Shown here piece after piece: positions 25,401 through 51,224 of a DNA stretch of 64,000 nucleotides (position 1 is its first letter; each line of letters starts with the position of its first letter). Under the pieces are notes generated by a model. The model was not told where the DNA came from, did no database searches, and worked only from the letters and a program-made list of their open reading frames with translations. Made by a program: the position numbers and the translations under genes. The DNA lies in NCBI GenBank assembly GCA_037903475.1, contig JBAJFG010000549.1:1054001-1118000 (forward strand), in the 5' to 3' direction. Source of the DNA: Ancylostoma caninum (lineage: Eukaryota; Nematoda; Chromadorea; Rhabditida; Ancylostomatidae).

Positions 25401-27293
25401 TGCACTTAAATTTTTTTTGCTGGGTTTATTTCTTTATTTGTCTTCATATCTTCGATTTCAACCTCCTTTATAGTTGTTCTATCTGTCCTCTCCTGTGCCA
25501 CTTATGGGTTTGTTTACTAGTTGTTTCCTTCTACTACATATCCATTCTCTTCCTGGACCTGTCTCTCCATATTTTTACAAACCTCTATCTGTCGCTATAT
25601 AGCGACTAGCAAGCATTTCCCTTTTCTCTTTCTATTCTTCTTTCAAGTGAAAATCCCATGCTCTGTCGTTGGTATGTAGTTTCTGGCTATTTGTACAAAT
25701 GCGCTTCTAACAACGGAAGACTAGTAACAGTACTAGTCTGTCAGCTTATCTGTTTGCTTCCCTGTCAGATTTCCAATATTGTCTAAGCTTGATTTATTTC
25801 CACCTTCTTCAAACTTAGCAAATATCTAGCCTTTTCCTCATCTTTTGTTAGGTAGTGGAGAAAATTTCTCTGCCTTTTCTTTTGTTCATCCACTCACCTC
25901 TATACCTCGGACAGAGTACCTTTTTTGCCTAGTTGAATGTGCATTTGGTCAGTATTTGAAGCGTTACCACTTGACGTATTTTTGGACATGTGAAAAAATG
26001 TTTATTTATTCTTCTAAATGCCTTTCAACGTTTGTCTCTGAATTTTCACATAAATGATATGTACGTCACTATTTTTGCCTATTTTGTAGCGTTACTCAGT
26101 ACTCACCTCAACATCTAAGGCATCACCAACTTACTAATTTTTTAATAGTGTTGCTGAATAGTTTATAGTGGGGAAATTCGGATTCTCGGGGGTGGTGACA
26201 CCCTTGCAACACTATTGAACGGAGCTGGCCATAGTATCACCGCACACCAAGAAAAATGTCAGTATCAATCAAGAAAACTCGGTCATTTCTCTCGATAATC
26301 AAAGGGCGGTGCGGTTGTCACGTCGGCATTTCCTGTTTTATGACCTTTAAGCGCTTATTAACTGCTGAACCGCAGAGAATATGGGCGTTGCCTACCAGAT
26401 CCTCGTTTTCTCCTACTTTTAATATGCTTTTGAAAGAACTCCTATCACCTCTTCCTGCGTATTTATTTTGTCTGGATTCTATTTCTTCTTACTGCTCTGC
26501 TCGCAAAGCATCCGTGGTGCGAGCGACTGGAAAACTGACTGGAATGAGGCGATTAATGGAAATTGTTGAATAAATATTGACAGATGTTTTTTCTTGCAAT
26601 TTGCATTCCTGCAGTACTTGTCCAATCATTTCCAGCTGTTGGTTAGCTTTTTTACCCATTAAATCTCTGGAAGCAATCGATAAAACTCGGAAGCAGACCC
26701 GTTTTCCAGCGAATTCCTTATAACTTCTTTTGCATTTTCTACCTGAAAGCTCATTCCGAGATTTTCTCGCTGCTATTTTTTTTCACAACTATTCAATATT
26801 CCTGAAGAAAAATCGATAATCGATCAGTTATGAGCAACCTGAACACTTTGACTAGTTTCCTGCTTTTTTCAATTTTTTTCTTCGGCAGCTACATCCGGTG
26901 CAAGAGCTATAGGAACGAACCACCCTCGTCGCGGAATATTCAATTCTAACCTCTATTGATCGTGATAATCGAGGCGGAAGCGCGTTACGCGTTTGACTAT
27001 ATAGGCAATCAATAAAAATCCACAAGCCTTCTGTTCTTACCAGTTATCTGTTTTGCAAGTAAGATGTAATGCTATGGAGCCTATTCATCGATTTAACTCT
27101 CAGTCCTCACATTGTTTTTATTAAATGGAGATTTTAACCAATCAATATTGCAATTCAATCAATAATACGTTTTCACTGCCTTTCCTATCGCTATGTCCGT
27201 ATTTCCGATTCCATTGATTTAAGTTTATACTTTGCGTAGCTGAACTATTGCGCTTATTTATGGGATTTGCGAGTTAAAACGTCGAGTCAAATT
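22405..27293. other. Upstream region of vab-19, no gene recognised
   Basis: Mostly A/T-rich. One decamer TCTGCGTCTC at 23403. No TATA box or 5' UTR exon could be assigned. The last 450 bp (26850-27300) contain a small CpG-richer patch (GGCGGAAGCGCGTTACGCG near 26970) that could be proximal promoter. Confidence 0.4.
23161..23190. repeat. (TTTA)n tract
   Basis: Seven TTTA units, unremarkable. Confidence 0.8.
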
Positions 27294-27308
27294 ATCGATT
27301 TTTTTCAG
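27294..27308 (+). promoter_or_regulatory. vab-19: Splice or trans-splice acceptor before the vab-19 start
   Basis: A cgatttttttcag-type acceptor sits 16 nt upstream of the ATG. In nematodes such a site so close to the start may accept a spliced leader or join a 5' UTR exon; the sequence cannot tell which. No SL RNA gene or outron signal was identified nearby. Confidence 0.6.
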
Positions 27309-27324
27309 GTAGTTCGAGCACGCC

Positions 27325-40785
<13,461 letters not shown>

Positions 40786-42440
40786 CAACTAATCGATAAT
40801 TGATTGATTTTATTTGAACTCGGCATGGTCGCGTGCTATCAGTCACACTACCTCAAGCATTTCATACAAGTCCATCCTAATGTGCATTTAGAAAACTTTG
40901 TATTTTCTGCTAAAATTTGGATGCTTTTCAAGGGTCTGCTCTAAACTGCTGTGTGCTCAACCCATAGGCGTTCTTACCTGTTTTTAGCGCTTTAACGGGC
41001 GGATCCTATCGCGGAATTTTGTTACATAATCGACATTTCTGTCATAACATGGCTTCTCAGCCATTGCTGCAGTTGAATTCCAGGGATTTTATGAGGTTCT
41101 AATGTGGAAATGAGCCACATTTTGTTCGATTGTCCGGGAAATAGTGCTACTTTCGATGCTTAAGTCGGAATACAGATGTAGGCCTGGAAAAGTGGCGTGA
41201 GTTGCCGCAGTGCTCAGGTCCTCGCCCCGGACCAATCCAGGGTTTTTATTCTATGAGATCGGTAAATGGGTACCAAGTTTGTTTGGGAGGAAGAATATGA
41301 AATCAAAATCCTTCAGGGTCTTGACCAGAAATCTAGTTTTCCAAGAGGTTGATCAGTCAGCGCCAAGTATTTTAACCCTTGCCCTAATTACAGAATTTAT
41401 GAAAAGTACTACAGTCACCCTTGCAACACTTGGTAGATAAGGAATACTTGTTACTTGAAATTCTGTTTGGCTGGGTTTCTTCGTTTGTTTTGATTTTCAT
41501 CTGCGCGAATTGCAAACCATGACGGACTGGACTCGGCAGAAACAAGAATTACGAAAATCAGGTAAGAAGATCGAGGAATACTCTTTGACTGAATATGCTG
41601 GAGCCTTGGAAGATAAAGATGTTCTCGTAGGAAAGCAAAAGCTCTTAACGACCACCACAAGAAACGCCACCACGAGAAACGCATTATTTTTTGGATAACC
41701 TAGCAAAATATTTAAATTTTTTTCTGGAGACGCGTGCCGTCTAACACCATTTGAGTATAATGAGAAACAACTGCGAATCGTATCTATTTCTGACCAATTA
41801 GAGAAGACCATAGCGGCCTCCTCGAGGACGAGTTTATATGTATAAAGTGGCCGTGCTCAATAGAGTTGCGCTACTTCAGATCATCTACTAATGCCACATA
41901 TCCCAAATATCCCAAATGTGTACAGAAAAAATTGAGTTCTGCTCCCGTGTCAGACTTCTGGAATGCTCTTGTTCTTTTCCAATTCGCTCACTGTTTCAAT
42001 AGTCTCTTGTGTATGAAGTTGTAATGCCAGCATAGATTCACTAGAACCCATTTTCAGTGCCTTTGCCCATATGCATTGTGATATCTTTGTTATGACACGG
42101 AATCGTGTACGAGTAATTACATATGTGAAGTCATCCGAATGATTTGTCTGCTTCTAAAGTGATATTCTTGAATAAAGGACTCAAAGACTTTCAGAGGCGC
42201 ATACGTAGTTAATGGAAGGATCGCACTTCAGAATTTGTTCAAAAAAAAAAAGAATATTACAGTTTGCAAGTGTTTAAGCGTTCCAAACATCATATGAATT
42301 TATACTTTCGAAAGATGCTTCCAAAAACCTCCGAAACAATTGCTACAGTTCTTTTCTACCTTCGTTTTGAAGGGTTGCAATGTGCCCTTGATACTTTGTA
42401 GTGAAAATAAATAAATAAAGTGCCTTCTATCCAAACCTAG
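40786..42440 (+). other. vab-19 3' flank; probable 3' UTR start, no gene
   Basis: No AATAAA occurs in the first kilobase after the stop. AATAAA hexamers appear at 42171-42176 and overlapping at 42406-42418. A short frame starting at 41519 with a good donor (AAATCAG|gtaaga at 41562) encodes MTDWTRQKQELRKS but could not be extended to a second exon. Otherwise nothing recognisable. Confidence 0.5.
42171..42176 (+). terminator. Candidate AATAAA polyadenylation signal
   Basis: First exact AATAAA downstream of the vab-19 stop on the plus strand. At 1.4 kb it would imply an unusually long 3' UTR for a nematode, so a variant hexamer nearer the stop is also possible. Confidence 0.2.
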
Positions 42441-42900
42441 GTATTGTGTGCGAAGATTTTTTTCTTGCAATTACGTCAATCAAGTTCATGGCCGGTGCAA
42501 ACTTCTCGGTTTCGACTAGATTGTCGTTTGAAAGGCCTGCAAGTGGTTCGTTGGGCTAAAAATGGCCGTTACGTGTTAATGCGATAATTCGTTACGTTAG
42601 TAAAAGTAACACAGCCCTGGTCTGCAGTTGCCCTGTGAGACTGTTACAGTTATTCTTCCAGTTCACGGTCATTTTCTACATGAGCGTTGTCCACTAATAA
42701 CGTAATTAGTAGAAAAAAAACCAAAATACCCTATCCTGATTGTTCAGCCTCAAAAATGACTGCTCATGCATCCTGGTTCGGCTTAATGCGCCCACCAGGA
42801 TCTGAGAAGGCAAAAACAGATGGCAGATTCTCTCACTGCCCCCCCCCTACCTCCTTTATCGACAATTTTTCCAAAAAGTATATGCGGGATGCCTCATGAA

Positions 42901-44036
42901 CAGGCTTGTGCGGAAGTAAAACCTTAAATCCCGTAAAATGGAAAACGAAAGGGCAAAAATGGGCAGAAAACGGAAAGCATAAAACGGAAAACGGAAAATT
43001 TTGTCTAAGCATGTTGTTGTTCTATGTTTGTGACCGAAATTCTTCCTCGACATTGGATTTTCTTGGTATCTTCTTGATGAGAATGAATGGTGACTCTTCC
43101 AAGTAATAGAGTAACTTGAAGTCCACTGATGGTACATACTTCAAACGCCTAGAATATAGGTAGATCGAGGAGCATTCGTGCTTCAACTAGCTACAAGAGA
43201 TTATCAGAGATATATTGGGTGCCTGAAAAGTACTGACGCGTTTTTTCAAACTGATGAATATCTGACGTTAATTCATATCTTGAGGACACAATGGCCAAGA
43301 ATGTGGTCCGCTAGAAGCAAAGTAACTTAATCAGATTTTTTCAGCAAAGCTTACTTCCTGCACATGTAGAAAATCGACATTGACTACTTTGGACACCCCA
43401 TTACCTGGGTCTTGTTAACAAATGGTGAAAGGTCTTGGCAGATTCCCGATCGTGGCCCTCTCAGCTGCTCTGTTTGGGCCTTGTTCTTGGGGATGTTAGT
43501 AAGCAACAAAATCCCCCTTCTAGACTACCTCAACTTACAGAGCGAAGTACGATTTAGGTTAGAGTAACTTGTGTCGCACCGGCATTTCTGTAGTCGCTCG
43601 TTCGAAGTTGTTTTTGAGTGGCATGATGACGTCAAATTTGTCGACAACCATTTGCTAGTTAAAAGGTTTACTCAAGTTCTACTGGACAAAGCTTGGCTGA
43701 CATCTTGTTTTGAGGGTTTTGAGTATTAGGAACAATGATGAGGACGAGCAAAGTCGCGACAGGACATTTACACTGCATGTGAAGAAGAAACTCAAGCAAA
43801 GTAGTTCGAATTTCGTAATGGTGTAACGTCAATTCTGGTGCCGTACATTGCGCATCAAAATGTGAAATTTCTTTATGGAAATGCGTCAAAAACAAAGGTC
43901 CCCTATGTTCAAAGTTTTCCAGAATTTTCCGTTTTCTAAGCCAAAAGCCGTAAAACGCAAAACGGAAATCGAAGGCCCAAAATGGGCGGAAAACGGAAAG
44001 CGTAAAACGGAAAACGGACAGTTCCGCACACCCCTG
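42901..44036. mobile_element. hAT-like non-autonomous transposon, 1136 bp
   Basis: Ends CAGGCTTGTGCGGAA and TTCCGCACACCCCTG form 15-bp terminal inverted repeats with two mismatches. They are flanked by 8-bp target duplications CTCATGAA (42893-42900) and CTCACGAA (44037-44044), one mismatch. CAG-type ends with 8-bp duplications are the hAT signature. Inside each end lies a direct copy of an A/G-rich block (AATGGGCRGAAAACGGAAAG..., near 42957 and 43980). No transposase frame survives. Confidence 0.75.
43212..43240 (+). mobile_element. Mariner-like inverted-repeat end, solitary
   Basis: The string ttgggtgcctgaaaagtact after a TA resembles mariner-type terminal repeats (TTRGGTGnnC-GAAAAGT). No partner end and no mariner transposase were found within the enclosing hAT element, so it is a truncated insertion or a coincidence. 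Confidence 0.35.
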
Positions 44037-44424
44037 CTCACGAACTCCAATGTTGGACTGCTGTGTAGCACTTTCACTCCTTTATGCCAAGACATTTCCT
44101 TCAAAAATACAGCACCTCTGAGATAACATCGCTATCAGATTTGCGATATTCCCCTAAAGAAATATTCCTCCCGCCATCAGTGGAGCTTGATATTAGCCTA
44201 CTCACACTTTTCACTTTTACTCACACTTTCTTTTCGGTGAACGCGCAGAATTCACCCTTCAAATTACCGTGATTTCAGATTTTACCCTATAAATTACCAT
44301 GGTTCATCTCAGAAATTTGTGCAAAACATTGCCGGATGCCTTCCTGGACTACCCGAAGGAGATCACGGGGGACGTTCCAAGCAGTGAACCCCAAACACTG
44401 CGATACTTAACTCTGGATCTCCAA

Positions 44425-44500
44425 CGGAGTGGAACCAGCGATAGGGACAGATTGCAATCTGCCGCTCAAACCACTGAGCCATCCGGGCTACTTTTTATGT
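44425..44500 (-). repeat. tRNA-derived SINE-like sequence 1
   Basis: On the minus strand GCCCGGATGGCTCAGTGGTT TGAGC has a perfect polymerase III A box (TGGCTCAGTGG) with a D-arm, followed by a GCAGATTGCAATCTGT hairpin and a B-box-like GGTTCCACTCC. The loop and T-arm are imperfect, so it is not a working tRNA. Confidence 0.55.
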
Positions 44501-44562
44501 TGGTGTTAGTTAGATAACTGCAGCAGCCGTAGGCAGCATACTATATGTATTTGCAAAATGAT

Positions 44563-44640
44563 GGCACAGGACAGGATTCGATCCCCTGACCGTCACGGGG
44601 TCGATCATTCGCTTAACCCACTGAGCTATGCGTGCGTGTT
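44563..44640 (-). repeat. tRNA-derived SINE-like sequence 2 (tRNA pseudogene)
   Basis: On the minus strand GCACGCATAGCTCAGTGGGT TAAGC gives an A box and CAGGGGATCGAATCCTG forms a perfect T-arm with B box GATCGAATCC. The acceptor stem pairs only in its outer five bases and the anticodon stem does not pair. The two tRNA-like units lie 65 bp apart in the same orientation, as in SINE clusters. Confidence 0.6.
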
Positions 44641-46099
44641 TTAGGCGGCCATGCGAAGCAACATATCCAATGTGTGTCCACTCTGACTTTTTAGCAATAG
44701 TACAAAGTGGAGATGATATTTCCGGCTCGTATGCCAAATACCAACCCCCATGGAAACAGGGTAAGGACCTCATATTGACACTCGGGTAACCATTAAGACT
44801 GCTCAGCTGCTTGACCTGTCGTTGATATTGATTGTTTTGTTCTTGCACGATTTTGACGCACTAAGGACCCCAAATAAAAATAGACAACTGTGAACATAGT
44901 TGGGGGGGGGGGAAAAATGACGAGGGCATCGTGAGTGGAGATCACCCCATTTTTAGAGAAGTAAGTGGTGCACACATTTTTTTGGGATTCTCGCGCATCT
45001 GAGAGTAACATGTGGCCATGGCCATAGTGGCCATAGCTCGAGACCCTCAGGAAAAAGCTGTTTGCTTTAGTTGCGAGTGTTGCAATACTCGCTGCTGATC
45101 TGATCTGGCCAAATAGAAAAAAATATTAAGCGATGGCTCAACCTGTGAAGCGCCAGTCTAATCATCTGACATTTGACGGTTCTAGCAAAAAAGAATTTGG
45201 GAGGAGTTTCTGCGATGCACTATTTGGGGTTCATTGCAAGATATCGCGATCTCCAAATCTAATGAGCTCAGTGGAAATATTTAAGATTTTCCAAAATGTG
45301 AACTGTCATCATGAATGACAAAAAATTGAAGTTTCGTGCGCCTGATCCTAATTAGTGAGCGGTGTTAAGAAAATTGACGAGCTTTTTAAAGTATTTGGTG
45401 ACAGCTGCCAAAGTAATTTGTCACGAATAGATGCAAAATGTTGTTGTGCGTCATGTAGTCCTTTGTATTTTGAAGTTCGCGTGCGTGAAAAATCTTCGCT
45501 CTGAAAGGAGCTATACGGAAATCCCATAAATCCTTCGAGTCCCGCGATGATTTTCGCATACTACCGACGCTATTGTAAATTGGTTGAAGGTTGAATTGAA
45601 CCATCACTCTTTAAAAAGACATTCGTTGGCCTGTAAGTCAGCCTCCTCTAAATCGAAAACTACTACCGCACCACCATTGAAATGTGAGCGAGTAATCAAG
45701 TTCCTATCACTTAATTTGCTCCTCACGAATTTGTAAGAATCCTGGATACATCCCGAAGTAACAATTCCTTTTCCAAGTAAATGTTATACTCTTGGAGGTT
45801 GGTGGCAAAATCTGACGAGAACCTTTGTCTTTTCCCCAATTACCAGATACGACGTTTGGATTGAAACCAGACTTCTCTTTGGGAACGTTCCCTCTTAACT
45901 TCTGTGTCGACAATAATTTCTTATGGACACATTAAGCCTTGCACCGTCTTTACTTCAAACCTAGGCCACCTGGACTTTTCTTGCGTCCATTCCATGCACG
46001 TTCCTTCCGCCTTCGCTATTTCCTCCTCTTCAAGCAGCTTTTCTTTGCAGTCACATCCGCTGTCTTCTCCTGAAACCCTCACTTTCGATCCCTGCACAA

Positions 46100-46470
46100 T
46101 TTGCCATTTCGCGTGCGTGGTGCGTGTGTGTGTGTGAGTGTGTGTGCTGAATATCAGCCTCGGTGTTTCTCTGTTTACGCTCTGCACGCCTGGCCACCTC
46201 CGCGAATGCCGCGCTGCCCGCGTCGGAGCTGCTCCCGCTTCCTCCGATGATGCCGCGCTCTTTCCGTCCGTCGCCTGCACTTCGTCGCCAGCGATGTTGC
46301 GCTCTCTCTAACCAGAGATCGATCCGGCGTCGACGTCGTCGTCGTCACCGGCCGGGTTTTTTTTTCTGGCGCCCCGCACAAACCAATTTTTGTTCCCGTC
46401 CGTGCGGGTGTGTGCGCGCGTATGTATATGTATGTGTTGAGGGGAGAGTGGACGCGAAAGTGAGAGGCGC
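46100..46470. promoter_or_regulatory. Promoter-like module: (GT)n, (CGT)n, T-block, GC-rich
   Basis: Order: GTGTGTG tract (~46121-46149), CpG-rich 200 bp, CGTCGACGTCGTCGTCGTC (46328-46346), 10 nt, T9 (46357-46365), CTGGCGCC, then a second GTGTGTGCGCG tract (~46405-46440). The same order with the same 10-nt gap is found at 57800-58005. In nematodes T-runs near CpG-rich DNA are typical of promoters. No downstream exon could be recognised on either strand. Confidence 0.4.
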
Positions 46471-47063
46471 AGGCGTGTTTTTTTGTGCTTGTATTCTTTT
46501 TTCGAAGTTCTTGGAGAGGAAAAGTGCATGAAAGCCTAAACGCAGTAAAGAAATTGGTTACACCCACTTTATCGGTCCTAAATGCCTTGAAATTGACACA
46601 GAAACTAAGCGAAGAACAGAGAATTTTTTTCCAAAAAAATTCTCTCCGTTTCTGGTTTTTTCCGCCTATGTAACTTCCTTCGTTCTCTTTGCAATTTTTA
46701 CTGCTTTCCTAGGTAATAGGATACCATAGCTCACCTTTTTCAGGTAACAGATCTTTTTTACGGTTAGGTTACAGCAAAAAACTTCCCGCAAAAATTCGAC
46801 TAGTTTTTTTTTTCTTCTGCCGTTCAAACATCGTGTCACCCATATTTTGCTGTCGGAAAGAGCTGCCAAACCCTTACTCTATAATATTATCAGAATAATA
46901 ATAGTAGTTTATAAGGTATTAAGGGCCAAGCCTGGCTATCCTAGCTTGATACACTTTGCTTTTCTACCTGTACTTGCCATTATTGAGTGAGAAGAGTTTT
47001 TGAAGCAGAATACACTATTTTTGCTTGGAGAACGAACCCGTTCCGGAAGAGCAGGTGGCTAAA

Positions 47064-47100
47064 AACCACCTCGAGAGCATTCACGAATCCCGCTATAGAA
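47064..47100 (-). mobile_element. Solitary end of the GTTCTCGGGAAGG MITE family
   Basis: CTCGAGAGCATTCACGAATC followed by CCGCTATAG matches the right end; the left end was not found. Confidence 0.5.
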
Positions 47101-47370
47101 AAGATGTCCATATAAGTCCTTAAGCCTTCCACATCCCCCTTCCCACCCATCTTTTTTCCTCCCCTCCCTCCTTCTATGATCCATACTATGGTTCTCACGA
47201 AGGTCATGGCATGTTTATACCAGCTCCACCTACTGCTTCATCGTTCCCTCCACATTTATGTCCATTGGGGACAATGCACGAATGCAATTTGTTTTTTTTT
47301 TCAACTCCAGCCATATTTCCTGCAAACTGTAGGGAGTCAGATTGACCCCTCTTTTATTACCAATACCTGA

Positions 47371-47530
47371 ATGCATCATTAGCCGCAGGGTATTCCCAGA
47401 CCCACAGGTGTGCTTACCCGTGGGTATGGGAATATTCATACATGTCGAACATCTTTATATTGCCAGGTAAAGGGTAAATTTAGGTCCGTTTGCATATTTA
47501 CCATGGGTGATCTCAATGACGCATCCAGGT
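47371..47530. mobile_element. Longer TTGGTAATC sister-family MITE, diverged
   Basis: Bounded by TGCATCATTAGCC at the left and ACCATGGGTGATCTCAATGA CGCATC at the right, with GTGGGTATGGGAATATTCAT and AAGGGTAAATTTAGG inside. Confidence 0.55.
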
Positions 47531-47675
47531 TCACGTTTTTCTTGAATCCAAGGGTTATGAGGTACCATGAATAAATAAATACATTTTTGAGCTATTGCTC
47601 GGCCTCCTTGGGTGTACTTTTTTTATTGTTAGTTCTCTTTGTAAAATCGGCAGAACCACCCTGCCTCCAGGGTTC

Positions 47676-47776
47676 GGATTCACTGAGAGAGGGTAAAGGT
47701 GCTGGCGCACATCTTAACGATGGGTAAGTTCGCGAGGTGTTACCACGTTTACCCTGGGTAATCTCAATGATGCATG
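47676..47776. mobile_element. Palindromic MITE, TTACCC family
   Basis: CACTGAGAGAGGGTAAAGGT GCTGGCGCAC at the left, ACGATGGGTAAGTT in the centre, CCACGTTTACCCTGGGTAAT CTCAATGATGCA at the right. Confidence 0.75.
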
Positions 47777-48659
47777 CGGTCCCTGTTTCACTTTGGCTCG
47801 GCCTTTTTTGGAAACTCAACAATGGCTCGCTGCTGACGTATTCAGTCACATGAATTAACTCCGGTTTGTATACTAATTAGCTCTGCCCAGTTATCGCTTG
47901 TTCACTGCTAAGTGATAGAAAATGAGAATTGACGAGCAATCCATAGTCAGGTGACTTCTTGTGAACATATAGTTAATCTTACCATGTTTGCCACACATCT
48001 ATCATGCGTCGCGGTGTAATTTCTCAATACGACGAGCCATTTTGGCGCTTAGCCAAGGTCGAGCACCCATCATGGTTTTTCTTTCTCGTTTTACGCGCAC
48101 GTTACTAGGTCGTCTCATGTTTTTCTTCCAGTGAGACGTTGATGACGTCACTGGCCTGTTGATAGGCTGTCAGTAAATTTGCGAGTGACTCAATGCTTTT
48201 GGGGATGTGGGTATCTGGCAAGATGCCCAGAAGTCCTGCAGGAAAAATCGCATCCTATCCATTTTCGCTCGTATTATAGTTAACAGTGGCTTGTTCAATC
48301 TGGATGTGCAGTATGCAATTGCGGATTCTTCTCTCGGTAATACCGTAATCCGCCACATGAAATTTGCGCTAATCACCTCTAATAGAGTCGCACGCGGGTA
48401 CATCGAGTTAGAGCGCAGAGATCACAGCCGTCCAGTTTTTCTGTGATTGTCGTACGCAACGGGTGCAAGTGCACCCAAGCACCTATACGTGCACGTGCAC
48501 ACATCGCCCACTTTGCACCTAGCACATCGATCCGCGCTTTTGATCCTCTTCCGGCCTGGGCGGACCCTGCAAATTATGCGATGATATTATTACTGCTACC
48601 AAGAACAACTACACCCTTGTTTTTAAGAAAATCGTCCTAAACAGTGCTGTTTTCAACAT

Positions 48660-48780
48660 GGGTGTGGGTAATTATGAAGCGAAACGGGGCGGGACGCGTT
48701 TCTATGATTGCAAGTTTCGAAGGAGTGGCCAATCACAGAAGCACGCCCCGCCCCGTTTCGGCTCACCAGAACCCACACCC
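48660..48780. mobile_element. GC-rich palindromic element
   Basis: The left arm GGGTGTGGGT...GAAGCGAAACGGGGCGGGAC pairs with the right arm GCCCCGCCCCGTTTCGGCTC...ACCCACACCC. The loop contains GGCCAATCACAG. Arms are about 40 bp with a few mismatches. Structurally like the CGTTATACCTG palindromes but with other ends. Confidence 0.75.
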
Positions 48781-49180
48781 TTTCAACACCAAAGCATAAC
48801 ATGACCCACCATGTGCATCACATTGTCCAGAATGTGTTAATGGAGGCGAGGCCACTGGTATTTCATATTTTTCACAATTTCATTTTTTGACAATGCACAA
48901 TTTCTCAGAAAGGAGAAAACGTGGGTTACGTCGTGGGTTAGGGCAAGGGGATTAGCACAATGTATTTTCATCTGCTGCTTGGATAAAGCAGAGCAAACCA
49001 CTAAACCACTCCACAGGACCACTGTCAAGTGGGCGGAGCCAAGAATACATTCAAAACCTGGGTTTTGCTAGTTTATCCACTTATGTATTGACTGCGCCAA
49101 GCGGCTTGTCATAATTTTGACGTCAAATAAAATGTCATGATTAAAACGAATTTACTTACTTACTTATTTATTTATCCTCT

Positions 49181-49470
49181 TTAGCTTGCGCACATGTGCA
49201 ACGCTGCTGTAGGTGCCACAGGACATTGCAAGCATTTCGTTATTGTTTTCCAGCGACGTCTATCCATTGCCAGAATCTTGGCCTGCTGCAAGCTCAGTCT
49301 GGAAAACGATAGATCTTTTTCTGTTTGCTTCAGCCAAATTTTCTTAGGGGCTTTTCGTTGGATCTTCCATCCTGTCGGGCGCATTCTCCACAGCAGTTCG
49401 TGTGGCAAGCGCGAAGGCTCCATTCTGCACAGGTGGCCAAACTATTTCAATCTTCTCTTCCTGATTTCAG
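49181..49470 (-). mobile_element. Broken 3' end of a non-LTR retrotransposon ORF2
   Basis: On the minus strand the frame reads EIRKRRLK-stop-FGHLCRMEPSRLPH, then KAPKKIWLKQTEKDL and SLQQAKILAMDRRRWKTITK. This order (RRLKWFGH, then a PxKxW..IEKDL motif, then A.DRRRW) is the usual C-terminal tail after the reverse transcriptase domain of LINE-type elements common in nematodes. The expected Trp codon of WFGH is a TAG, so the copy is dead. Sequence upstream on that strand (to about 49560) is in another frame. Confidence 0.75.
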
Positions 49471-50309
49471 CAGCGATGGTAGGCTGATCACAGCATCTCC
49501 CTCGAATTTCTTAATTCCGGGCTCGGTCTCATAGAGTGGTACCAAGAATTCGTCGAACACATCGCATTTGGGACGTTTCCAGTTTTTGTGCATCGAAATC
49601 CTTAGTGGATTTAGATTAGATTACTTAGAAAGTAGTAGATCAAAAAGAACTAAGCGATATAACACTAATCCAAGGAACGGATTTGCTTCAAATTACGGAT
49701 TTGAAAGCGCTAACCGGCTTCAGCTAGAGTGGGTGAGGCTACGAGGGTCTCCATGAATGAACAAATTTTATTTTTATGACATCAATTTCAGTGACTAGAT
49801 ATTTGAGAAGACACATTGGTGATAGCGAACGATTGGTGAGGGGCGAAGGGGGGGGGGGGGGAGGGAGAGGATTTGCGAGAAGTACATTGACGGTCGGATT
49901 TCATAGAATAGGGTTATCGAAATATTAATTCTGATCCCAACTCAATAGTGGTAAATGCTTCAAATTGTGGCGAGAAAAATAGAGAATTAGATATAAGCTA
50001 ATAGAGCTCTTTGAGTTTATACTATGGAGATAAATCTGGGAAAATTCTGGACGCGAATAGGGGGAGGGGCACGTTTTTGCTACCAGAGTTGTTGGCTCTG
50101 ACCAGCTTGCTTGCTAATGCACGGATTCTATTTTCGCAGCTGTATTTTACATACAAGTTTCCATTTTCCAAAGATCAGTACAAGGCTATGTATATTCCAT
50201 CACCTTGAACTTCTTGCTCAGCCCACTTTTTGACATATTTCCCCGGTTCTGAGGATTTCATTATCTAGAGTTATCTCGTTTTTGCTGGACATGCGGCCTT
50301 TCGTGTGCT

Positions 50310-50700
50310 CAAATATCCCACAGCTGTGGTTTGCACTTTGGCCACGCCCACCCCGTACCTGAACCCGTCGCACCGACTGATGGGCCCTTGGCGCATCGGT
50401 CGTTTTGCCGTCGAAATCGATGCTCTTGGCTGTGTATGTGTTAGTGTTCATTCAACGAACAATTCTTTCGGCCGATCGGCTAACTAGTTTTCGCGCGCGG
50501 CGGCGCCCCGATGGTGATGGGGTGGTCAGAGACGCAGACACGGGGCGTGGGAACAGGTGGAGAGCGCAGACGACGAGAGCCACAGAAAGTTTCTCCTTAT
50601 CACATCGCCGGTCGCGTATGCGCGCGCTGGCTCATCTGGCAAAACGTGCCGTCGTGTTCGTTCGGCTGGCTGTGTTGCATGCTATCGATTATTGATTAGT
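50310..50700. promoter_or_regulatory. CpG-rich block with TCTGCGTCTC decamer
   Basis: CpG-dense stretch with an exact GAGACGCAGA at 50529-50538 and overlapping open frames in several registers, none recognisable. Looks like a broadly used promoter; the gene it would serve is not evident. Confidence 0.35.
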
Positions 50701-51224
50701 GGCATTGATCACAGCATCGATCGTTTGGGCGGTCTGCTCCGGTTACATCCAGAGCTTCACTGCAGTACTCCTGTGCAGCTATCATTCTTCACTGATTTTG
50801 TCTAAATTTCTATGATAATGTGGAGACTATGAGTATGTGACCTAGGGGAATCCAGTGACAAGCGACTTGGTGCGCAAGCTATCGCCTTTTGGGCTCGCGT
50901 AATCAAGTATAAACGCCGCAAGAAAATTCCAAGGAACCAGTCTTCTCGGTCGAAATTGCCCACCAGGTTTTATGCAGTAATTTCCTAGCGATAAAAGGAA
51001 ACAGTTATCCTCATTTTTTTCTACGTAGCTGTGCTTCTTCATAGCTATAGCGTTTATACTCCCAATCCTGTCACGATCAATCGTGGCTTATTCGCGAATC
51101 ATTCCGTGTATATAAGTGTAAAAATATCAATCACCAATCAGCTGATCACAGCTCATCACCAGCCTGAATAGTAAAGTGCACTTTTGAGAAAAAAAAACAG
51201 AATCAAAAGATCGTGAGAGATGCA

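Noticed and set aside
43250..43900. Possible mariner transposase after the mariner-like end
   Set aside because: No helix-turn-helix or D-D-D motifs could be read in any frame.
48950..49030. Minus-strand GGAGTGGTTTAGTGGTTTG resembling a polymerase III A box
   Set aside because: No B box at the expected distance and no tRNA fold.
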